A stretch of DNA of 64,000 bases from Adiantum capillus-veneris (taxonomy: Eukaryota; Streptophyta; Polypodiopsida; Polypodiales; Pteridaceae), in contig CM043971.1 in assembly GCA_014529385.2 (NCBI GenBank), positions 97,248,485 through 97,312,484 on the forward strand, in the 5' to 3' direction. The position numbers and the translations under genes were made by a program. Each line of letters opens with the position of its first letter. Positions within the stretch are counted from its first letter, which is position 1. Positions 56,344 through 64,000 of this stretch are shown here, piece by piece. The notes beneath the pieces were generated by a model. That model saw nothing but the letters and a program-made list of their open reading frames with translations, did not search any database and was not told the DNA's origin.

Positions 56344-56534
56344 GGGGAGGGGGCTTGCATCATTCTATAAAAGCGCATCACACTGTGTATCTAGATACCT
56401 CAACATGTATCAATTTTAGAGAGAGAGAGAGAGAGAGAGATTCATTTAGTAGACTCTAAAACAAAACACACACCCACACATGCGTACAATAGATACTACT
56501 TCCATTTGATGTACCAGATACACATGCACACACG
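56081..56534. other. Simple-sequence region: T-run, 31-base G tract, (GA)n
   Basis: T11 at 56312-56322 leads straight into a G tract at 56323-56353 (one A at 56348). (GA)n lies at 56418-56440. There is no gene. The small frames come from the repeats. Confidence 0.6.
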
Positions 56535-56655
56535 CACGGACACACACTAATAGAGATAGTAGATAGATTTCATTATCGTCCATAACCGCCAAATATGACC
56601 TAGGGACAAAAAGAAACATATCATGTGGGGTGTTTTGAGCTGATAAGAAACATGT
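56535..56655 (-). mobile_element. Short 3'-end copy of LINE-X
   Basis: It aligns with 61849-61955 in the same orientation (GATAGTAGATAGATTTCATTATCGT, CCAAATATGACCT, GTGGGGTGTTTTGAG) and so with the LINE-X 3' UTR. Only about 120 bases are left. CA/GT-rich sequence lies on its tail side (56520-56550). Confidence 0.65.
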
Positions 56656-56674
56656 GTGTGCGCAGCAACACACA

Positions 56675-56902
56675 TGCTACCATATACATGTGGTAGTGAT
56701 GTGTGTGAACACACTAGGACCGTCGAGGCATTTTTTTCCCTCTTTAGGAGGTTTTTTCCCCCGTGCATTGTATATACGCCCATCACTCTAGGGCTATCTA
56801 TCTTTCCATTTCACACTAAGTAACACACTCTCTATTGTGTGTCTTGAGCTTCCTTCATCTTCTCCAAGTTGTGTAAGTTTCTCTGCAATCCTAATTCCAA
56901 CA
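56675..56902 (+). repeat. 5' LTR of element I
   Basis: TGCTACCATATACATG to CTAATTCCAACA. It has GTATATACG (about 56769-56777) as a possible TATA region. The 3' copy starts TGTTACC. The differences are mostly transitions plus T- and C-run length changes. Confidence 0.9.
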
Positions 56903-56904
56903 AC

Positions 56905-56917
56905 TGGTATCAGAGCA
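56905..56917 (+). promoter_or_regulatory. Primer binding site of element I (initiator tRNA-Met)
   Basis: TGGTATCAGAGCA, two bases after the LTR, is the standard copia primer site. Confidence 0.9.
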
Positions 56918-57266
56918 GGTTGCATCCTCCGAGGCTTAGTCGCCAGCTGCTCCAGCACACACGCCTGCTCACTTTCTCCGATTACAGTGAGGTTTGGCTA
57001 GCGTTCACAGGTCGATAAATATGTCGAGCAATCTCTTCGAGCGCAGTGTGCTCAGATTTCTGATTCGGGCTCATTTTGGCCTCCGTTTCCACTACAGGCA
57101 GGCCTGCACAGGTAATTTCATCATTTTGTGTAGAATTTTTGTCAGTGCCGTTTTTTGCATAATAGGTTCCTTACAGTCTTATACGGTTTGTGCTATATAG
57201 AATGTGTTCTTTCTGCTCCATTTCTCCTCTTTTCGGGCAGTTTTCACATCAGGTGTAGCATTTACC

Positions 57267-58162
57267 ATGGCTGACAACAACACAGATGTGTTCAAGATGT
57301 TTGCTGTTGAGGAGAGGTTGGATGGGGACAGTTACCCAATGTGGGCTTATATGATGCAACACGTTCTTGTGTCAAAGGGCATCTGGAATATTGTGCAGGG
57401 CATTGATGTACGTCCTGGTTCTGAGGATGTAGCGATGTTAAGGATGTTGCAGGTCTTGCTGCAAGGATTACTGCTATTAGAGTTGTTTTGCCTACGGTAG
57501 AACAAGCTTGTTGGGATGTAAAGGATGTGCATGCTCATGCATTGATTGTGTTGTCTGTGAAGTGCACCATTGTTCCTCACATCTATTCAGCAAAATCTGC
57601 AAAACAGGCTTGGGATATTTTGGCTGGTCTTTATGCAAGTCACAATGAGGCTAAAATTGCTTTGCTGCGTAAAGAGCTAGAGTCAAAGATTATGCATGAG
57701 GAGGATGATATGGACACTTTTCTTGCTGGTGTCAAGGATATCAATGAGCAACTTATTTCTGCAGAGGTGGTCATTTCAGATAGTTCCCTTGTGCAGACTA
57801 TTCTTGATGCCTTACCAGATTCTTACCAGACTTTTGCTAGTACTTGGAGACTTATGACCCAAGGAAATCCAGAAGTTGTCAAGTTTGATGTATTATGCAC
57901 ATTGCTGTTGCAAGAGTCACTTTCCAGAAAAACTAGACAGCGTGCAGTTGAATAGGGTTTTATTGATTCTCAAAGAAAGGGTGGTAACAACGATGCAACC
58001 ACTTCTTATGGTTTTGCTGCGAGTAGCAAAACTTTTGTTCCCAATGCTTCTGCTGGCAGCACTTTGTCTGGCAATTCTGGTGATAAGGGCAAAAAGAAGA
58101 TGCGTTGCCATTATTGTAAAGCTAATGATCACTTGATCAAGCAGTGTCCTAAGTTGAAGCCA
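57267..58162 (+). pseudogene. gag: gag of element I
   Basis: Start ATG at 57267 (M-A-D-N-N-T-D-V-F-K-M-F). It contains L-D-G-D-S-Y-P-M-W-A-Y-M-M, a UBN2-type copia gag start, then A-W-D-I-L-A-G-L-Y (about 57608) and L-P-D-S-Y-Q-T-F. A frameshift lies near 57440-57480 and an in-frame TAG at 57953-57955. Beyond it the CCHC knuckle is readable: C-H-Y-C-K-A-N-D-H-L-I-K-Q-C (58105-58146). It would form the particle. Confidence 0.8.
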
Positions 58163-59600
58163 TAGAGGCTAAGAAGACAGAGGGTGGTTCCACTACAAAT
58201 GCAGCCATTGTTGAGTCTTATGTAAAAGGATACTGTAATGCTGATGTTGATGCAGAATGGGCTTTTAGTGCAGAGTGCACTTACAATCCTATTGTCCATA
58301 ATGCATGCATGTCAGTTGCTGCAGATTCACATGTGTGGTATTTCGACAGTGGTGCTACAAAGCACATTACCTCACATCGTGAATTGTTCGCCTCTCTCGA
58401 ATCTGTCCCTCATGGAAATTCAGTCACTTTTGCCAACGATGCCTCTTATCCGGTTCAGGGAGTTGGAAAGATTGTGCTTACTGCTGCTAATGGCAGTTCT
58501 TTCACACTTGTTGATGCACTTTATGTACCTGGGATCAAGAAGAATCTTTTGTTTGTATCTGAACTTGCTAGACTTGGACTTGTAGTCAAATTTGTGGATG
58601 ACAAATGTACAGTTCATCATGTTAGTTTTGGTGATGAAATCGTTGCATCTGGGCTTTTGTGCCGTGGGCTGTATAAGCTCACTTTGTATGACAAGTGTGG
58701 ACAAAATTTTGCAAATGCAATTGCAGATTCAAGGGCTATTTCAGATGCAAAACTTTGGCATGCACGTTTTGGTCATCTGAATTTTGCCAGTTTGCTACGT
58801 TTGCAGAAATCTGATATGGTTGCTTCTTTGCCGCCTCTTGAAGCACCTGCCAAACATGTTTGTGAAGGCCGTATTTTGGGTAAGATGCAGCGTTCTAAGT
58901 TTCCAAAGGATGGTTCAGTTCGGGCCACATGAAGGTTGCAGCTTGTGCATAGTGATGTTTGTGGGCCCATGCAAACTCCATCCTTGGGCAATTACCTTTA
59001 CTTCGTGACTTTCATTGATGATTACTCCTGGCATGCATGGGTATTTCCGCTTAAAGAGAAGTCCGAAGTTTTTATGTGCTTCAAACAATTTCTGGCTATG
59101 GCTGAAAATGTCTCGAAATGTACTATGGGCACCCTCCGTTCCGATCGAGGGGGGGAGTATATGTCTCATGAATTCAATGAATTTTTGGCTAGTCGTGGGA
59201 TAAAACACCAATGTACAGTGCATTATACGCCTCAACAAAATGGTGTTGCTGAGAGGAAAAACACGTCACTTACGGAAATGGCAAGATGTATGGTCAAAAG
59301 TCAAGCTTTGCCGCATTCCTTTTGGCTTGAGGCCATCATGTGTGCCGCTTATGTACTAAACAGGTGTCCTACGAAAGCTTTTGCAGTCTATTACTCCATA
59401 TGAAGCATGGCATGATAGAAAGCCTTCTATTGAGCACATGCATGTTTTTGGTTGTTTGACATATGATTTGGTGCCACAAACACAACGCAGAAAATTGGAT
59501 GATAAGGCTGTCAATTGTATTTTTGAACAAATAGTGTTGAAAGCAAAGGTTACAGGCTGTATCATCCGCAAACAAAGCATATTCTGGTTTCACGAGATAT
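58163..59600 (+). pseudogene. pol: Protease and integrase of element I
   Basis: Protease: W-Y-F-D-S-G-A-T-K-H-I (about 58336), an intact D-S-G-A site. Then L-W-H-A-R-F-G-H-L-N (pre-integrase, 58755). A TGA at 58930-58932 follows. The integrase core has V-H-S-D-V-C-G-P, L-R-S-D-R-G-G-E-Y and G-V-A-E-R-K-N, so the D,D,E residues are all present. A shift near 59385 leads to T-P-Y-E-A-W-H-D-R-K-P and another comes near 59570. Confidence 0.85.
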
Positions 59601-59744
59601 AGTGTTTGTGGAAGATTCTGTTCAGCCCTTGTTGTCATGTACTAGAGACAATAATGTAAGCTCACACGACATTTATGACACTTTGTTGCCTCTTTTCAGT
59701 GGTGGAAATACAAATGTAAATTCCAATGAGCAAATGTACAGCCA

Positions 59745-61490
59745 ATGGGGGTTTTCGAAAATGTTACAGATCAACCTATTACTGATGCAGATGTACATGA
59801 TGTACTTGATGATGAAAGGGCTGAAAATGAGCAGGCTAGATGTATGCCAAAATGGCTGGTGCATACATTGTGTGACAGTAAATTGGATGCACCTTTGTCT
59901 AGTCGTACTCATTTAGGCTCTCGCCATGCATCTTATGCATCAGATTGTTATGCTTTGGTTGTGTCTAGCTTACATGATGTTGAGGAGCCTCTGTCTTTTG
60001 ATGAAGCACAGAATTCAAAAAATTGGATGGCTTCCATGCAATCAGAATATGATGCACTTATAGAAAATGACACATGGACTTTATGTGATTTTCCTTCTGG
60101 CAAAAAGGCCATTGGTACGAAGTGGGTTTACAAGTTAAAACGCAAGCCGGATGGTGAGATCGATCGCCACAAGGCTCGACTTGTTGCAAAGGGTTATGCA
60201 CAGCAAAAAGGCATAGATTATGAAGAGACTTTTTTCCTCACTTGTCGTATGACTACTCTGCGTTTTCTATGTGCATTGGCAGCTCATTTTGGTTGGGATG
60301 TACATCAATCAGACATTGTTACTTCTTTCTTGAATGGTGACATATTTGAGGAAGTTTATGTAGCGCAGCCTCGCGGTTTTGTCAAGAAAGGACAAGAGGA
60401 CAAAGTGTGCAAATGTAACAAGGCTTTGTATGGGTTAAATCAATCTCCTCGTGCTTGGCATGAGAAAGCTGACACTCATTTGGTCAAACAAGGCTTTCGT
60501 AACAGTCCAATACAAAGCACATTGTATGTAAAGCGTGAGGGTTATGTACTTCTCATTGTGGTTCTTTATGTAGATGATTTTCTGATCACTGGACCAAATG
60601 AGAGACATATTGCTGAATTTAAGACTGATTTGAATGCTACTTTCAAGATGAAAGATTTGGGGTTGTTCCATCATTACTTGGGTATACAGTTCAAGCAGTG
60701 TGATGGTGGTATTGCCTTATGTCAGAAAAGTTACATAGAGACATTGCTATGTAAGTTTGGACTTGAGGATTGCACTCCCATGGAAACAGGTTTGAAATTG
60801 ATTCTTCATGACGCTGGTGATCCTGCTGATGTCACTCTTTACCAAACTATTGTTGGATGCCTCATTTATGTATGCAACACGAGGCCAGATATTCAGTTTG
60901 CAGTCTCACATGTCAGCAGATTTATGCATAGCCCAGAGTCTAAGCATTGGCAAGTTGTCAAGAAGAGTCTCCTCTACCTTAGTGGCACTTTACATCTTGG
61001 CTTTTTTTATCCCAATGGGGGATCATTGCCGCCAGACTTACATGCTTTTTTGGACTCACATTGGGCTGGTTGTTTTGACACGCGAGTGTCCACAAGTGGT
61101 TTTTGTTTCATGCTTCGCAGTTCATGTATATCATGGTTAAGCAAGAAGAAACCTACTGCGGCCACTTCGAGTTGTGAGGCTGAGTACAGGGCAGTCTTCA
61201 CAGCTACGGTTGAGTGTGTATGGCTCAGACACCTTATGGCTGATTCGGGTGTTGGACAGGACACTGCCAACACTATCTACACTGACAGTCAGAGCGCATT
61301 GGCTGTTGTGAAGAACCCAGTTTTTCATGCTCGCACAAAGCACATTGAGGTGCATTACCACTATGTCAGGGAGAGGCTCTCAGCAGGAGAGATCAGCTTG
61401 GCTTATGTGCCAACACAGGACAACTTGCAGATCTTTTCACAAAGGCATTGTCTCATGAGAAGCTCGAAGCTTTCTGCAAAGCTTTGGGCT
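59745..61490 (+). pseudogene. pol: Reverse transcriptase and RNase H of element I
   Basis: A long frame runs 59745-61607. RT: W-M-A-S-M-Q-S-E-Y-D-A-L, G-T-K-W-V-Y-K-L-K, K-A-R-L-V-A-K-G-Y-A-Q, D-V-H-Q-S-D-I (Asp 190), catalytic L-Y-V-D-D-F (Y-V-D-D at residues 275-278). RNase H: D-S-H-W-A-G-C-F-D, S-C-E-A-E-Y-R-A, T-D-S-Q-S-A, H-I-E-V-H-Y-H. The usual S-P-V-V after E-T-F is changed to F-L-T-C. Near 61428 a shift leaves the true C-terminal end (F-T-K-A-L-like) in another frame, ending about 61510. Confidence 0.85.
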
Positions 61491-61573
61491 TACTCTCCTT
61501 TGTGGAATGATCATGTCCTTAGGGCATGGCACTTCCCTTTACTCATGTGTCAGCTCTCATTCACCGCATCACT

Positions 61574-61585
61574 CCAAGGGAGATT
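61574..61585 (+). promoter_or_regulatory. Polypurine tract of element I
   Basis: CCAAGGGAGATT directly before the 3' LTR start TGTTACC. Confidence 0.55.
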
Positions 61586-61811
61586 TGTTACCATATACAT
61601 GTGGTAGTGATGTGTGTGAACACACTAGGACCGCAGGGGCATTTTTCCCTCTTTAGGAGGTTTTTCCCCCCGTGCATTGTATATACGCCCATCACTCTAG
61701 GGCTATCTATCTTTCCATTGCACACTAAGTAACACACTCTCTATTGTGTGCCTTGAGCTTCCTTCGTCTTCTCCAAGCTGTGTGAGTTTCTCTACAACCC
61801 TAATTCCAACA
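61586..61811 (+). repeat. 3' LTR of element I
   Basis: TGTTACCATATACATG to CTAATTCCAACA. Followed by the ACACA target duplication, which merges into a (CA)n repeat at 61812-61848. Confidence 0.9.
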
Positions 61812-61848
61812 ACACACACACACACATACACATACACACACACACACA

Positions 61849-62740
61849 CTAAGAGAGATACTAGATAGATTTCACTATCGTACACAACCACCAAATATGA
61901 CCTACGGGACCAAAAGAATCATATCCTGTGGGGTGTTTTGAGTTGATATTAAGTGACTCTCAATGCTCAAGAAATTTGGAAATGAGCATTTCAATAGAGA
62001 GTCCACATCGTACTTGGAAAGGGAATGCGTGTAGGGAGAGATCATGGTTCAAATTGGAGGGAAAACAAGTTCCAATGTCATCAAAAGTTGAGCACTCAAG
62101 TAGGGTATGATGCTCAAACTCACGAACTTTATAGGTGCATAAAGTGCATAGTCAACAAGACTCCTCATTGGTGCTTAAAGTGCATAGTTGATGAGACTTC
62201 CCATCAACTACAGGTTTCCTTGCATTGTAGAGAATGAAAGTTGAGCCAGATGGAGGCAATAGTACGGATGTCATTGTGACGGGGATGGACTTGGGCATGT
62301 AATGGTGGGTGTGATTCCCTCCTTTGGATAAAAAGATAGTTCGCATAGATGCTCCTATAGGCTTCCTTGCATTGTAGAGAATGAAAGTTGAGCTAAATGG
62401 AGGCAATAGTACGGATCTCATTGTGACGGGTATGGGCTTGGGCATGTAATGGTGGGTGTGGTTCCCTGCTTTGGATAAAAAGATAGTTTTGTAGTTTAGG
62501 ACAACATATGCGGTGTAATGTATGAAGCATAAACCCTTGGATTTCTCCCAAGTTGTGATCCATTGGCATTGTAGAAAGGCCTCCTTGACTTTGGCGTATA
62601 TTGAGCCATCATGCAGCAATTGTAATGTATGTCATCTTCCAAACCACTTATTGATGTCTTGCATCCATCCTGTACTAAATATTTCCTTTTGTGTATTTTT
62701 TGGACTTTTTCAAATTGCTTCATCTTAACCATGACTCTCC
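61849..62740 (-). pseudogene. LINE-X copy, 5'-truncated, ORF2 C-terminal end and 3' UTR
   Basis: The minus strand repeats the end of LINE-X ORF2: V-N/K-E-A-F-L-Q-C-Q (about 62590), N-Y-K-x-x-F-L-S, G-N-H/R-T-H, then the stretch with L-L-E-C-S-T-F near 62095 and the 3' UTR (GGTCCCGTAGGTCATATTTG near 61900). Beyond 62740 similarity ends. The tail side is (GT)n in minus sense. It contains two internal duplications: a 147-bp unit (62213-62487) and a 36-bp unit (62134-62205). Confidence 0.8.
62213..62487 (-). repeat. Internal direct duplication of 147 bp in the LINE-X copy
   Basis: CCTTGCATTGTAGAGAATG starts at 62219 and 62366. The two units share most bases up to GGATAAAAAGATAGTT. 147 is a multiple of three, so the duplicated 49 codons stay in frame on the minus strand. 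Confidence 0.85.
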
Positions 62741-63541
62741 ATACCCATAATGGATTTTAGCGTTGGATTGTTTGGCAGCTTTTTCTTTCATAACATTTGC
62801 TCAATCATATATCAATATGCATATGTGTACATTTGAAGTCTTGTACAAAGATTATTCTTTCACACTATGGTTGGAGTATGCATGCTTGGGTCTCTCTGTA
62901 CATTTGAGATCAATAAAAATTCATGTGATCTAATTCCAAACACCATTGACCAAGTCTTAAACTTTTTATGCAATCAAAGATGGCTTCTTAAAATAACATA
63001 TAGTCAATCATAGTATCTCCATTGTGTTTTCTACATGTAAATCCATTAGTTTCATTCCATAAAGAATTAATTTGCAATGGAAATCTCGGAACTATTACAC
63101 ATATGTAGAAGTGATTTTTCATATTAAACTAACTTTTTCTTATCACTAGAGATTTAACCATACATGTGTGCATCCTCTAGTCTCCTTGAACATACTGCAT
63201 ATCAAATTGTTATATGTCATGTTGCAAAGTTCTTATCCGCATTCATGTCACCCAAGAAAATAACCTCACTCTTGTCCTTGAACTCAACAGTGTCTTTCTC
63301 TAGTCTCTATCCAAGCAAGCATAACAGATGGAGTCGCAGTGAGGAATGTAGCAACCGATGACAAAAGTAGGTGTGCTAATTGGTGCCATCCGATGCTCTA
63401 TCCCTACTCATAAAAGAAGCATAAGCTACACACTTTGTATCCAAGTATTTTCCCTATCATTTTTACCCACTTTGTATCCACCATTTGCATCTACTTGATC
63501 ATTAATCAAGTCTATATTTTGCTACGTATTAGTATTAGTCG

Positions 63542-63544
<3 letters not shown>
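62741..63544. other. Stretch without a recognisable gene
   Basis: A/T-rich, short frames only, no domain. It may include the left part of a copia LTR that ends at about 63651. Confidence 0.4.
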
Positions 63545-63590
<46 letters not shown>

Positions 63591-63651
63591 GTGATACTAA
63601 TAAACCATGGACGGTTCATTGTCATTTTTTCCATATCCTAATTCCCTTTCA
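63545..63651 (+). repeat. (CT)22 tract and LTR end of copia element M
   Basis: (TC)n at 63545-63588 lies in what is probably the 3' part of an LTR, which ends ...CCTTTCA at about 63651, just before a primer site. The LTR start is not defined. Confidence 0.45.
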
Positions 63652-63653
63652 TG

Positions 63654-63666
63654 TGGTATCAAAGCC
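63654..63666 (+). promoter_or_regulatory. Primer binding site of copia element M (initiator tRNA-Met)
   Basis: TGGTATCAAAGCC matches the copia site TGGTATCAGAGCC with one change. It marks the 5' end of a further copia element running out of the window. In the remaining bases to 64000 I see leader sequence but no clear gag. Confidence 0.7.
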
Positions 63667-64000
63667 ATTGGTTCACACCTAAGCCTATCTCAATCACTTA
63701 TCTTAGATCTACCCTCTCTCTAATAAGCACCCTAATCAATTTCAATAAGGAATGCTTAGGCATGTTCTTGGATTCGCTACTCAATTGGGGGCCACAAAAT
63801 CTCACTTGATTTTACAAATTATTTTTATGTTTGTGTAGTTACTTGTTGGAGCTTGAAACGGCCAAAGGTTGCCATTTCAATTACTTAATTGAATTGACAT
63901 CTTTTTACACACCACTATGGTTTTCCCATAACAGCTCAAGGATTTTTATTTTTTGTGTGTGTGTGTATGCTTGCGAGCATTGAATGCTCAAGGCACTTTA

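Larger units (their letters stand above)
56675..61811 (+). mobile_element. Ty1/copia element I, complete with LTRs and target duplication
   Basis: LTRs of 228 and 226 bp (about 95% identical by eye), initiator-Met primer site, gag, protease, integrase, RT, RNase H, polypurine tract. The five-base target duplication ACACA stands at 56670-56674 and 61812-61816. The order integrase before RT defines copia. It is inserted into a CA-rich repeat at the tail of a LINE-X copy. About five frameshifts and two stops inactivate it, but it is one of the youngest insertions here. Confidence 0.9.

Noticed and set aside
1-64000. tRNA or rRNA genes, introns of host genes, viral (caulimovirus-type) insertions
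   Set aside because: I found no cloverleaf with A and B boxes, no rRNA core and no movement-protein or coat-protein motif; all RT-bearing parts group with LTR elements or LINEs.

Overview
The window looks like intergenic DNA from a large, repeat-rich land-plant nuclear genome. I see no intact host gene and no tRNA or rRNA gene. Nearly everything recognisable is a retrotransposon or a piece of one: Ty1/copia elements primed by initiator tRNA-Met, Ty3/gypsy elements including a Tat-type element with two RNase H domains, and L1-type LINEs with a DUF4283/CCHC ORF1. That mix points to a vascular plant. The unusual gypsy family (elements A and E) and an atypical LINE (LINE-X) make a fern, lycophyte or gymnosperm more likely to me than a flowering plant, but this is a low-confidence inference.

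Layout, left to right: the 3' end of element K with a tiny LTR (1-704); an L1 3' UTR on the minus strand (946-1640); gypsy element A with both LTRs (1644-12071), split by a 2.6-kb solo LTR of family B (8265-10864); a decayed L1 with a tandem duplication (12428-13650) and a LINE scrap; gypsy element D, an LTR end plus a very long gag (about 14000-19529), cut by minus-strand Tat element C (19530 to about 26400, 3' LTR of family B); a minus-strand L1 with ORF1 and endonuclease (26411 to about 29370); copia remnant F (plus, 31068-32750) head to head with copia G (minus, 32757-36935, leader resuming at 43752-44031); gypsy element E (37295-43751) inserted in the leader of G; further LTR pieces (44032-45345); LINE-X (46316-50808); LTR scraps and a minus-strand remnant L (52490-56080); copia element I (56675-61811), complete with LTRs and a target duplication; a 5'-truncated LINE-X copy (61849-62740); and the start of another copia element at the right edge.

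Nesting gives a relative order. The B-type LTR is younger than A, C is younger than D, E is younger than G, and two copies of a 250-bp inverted-repeat element sit inside E and G. All long reading frames carry stops or frameshifts except individual domains, so nothing here appears able to move by itself. The most intact pieces are the C RNase H-integrase frame, the LINE-X ORF1 and reverse transcriptase frames, and the I reverse transcriptase frame.

The observations most worth a second look are the gypsy A/E family with a D-H-G-S protease motif, LINE-X with its microsatellite tails, the 250-bp inverted-repeat element present twice, the solo LTR whose removal restores a reading frame, and the very long four-knuckle gag of element D.
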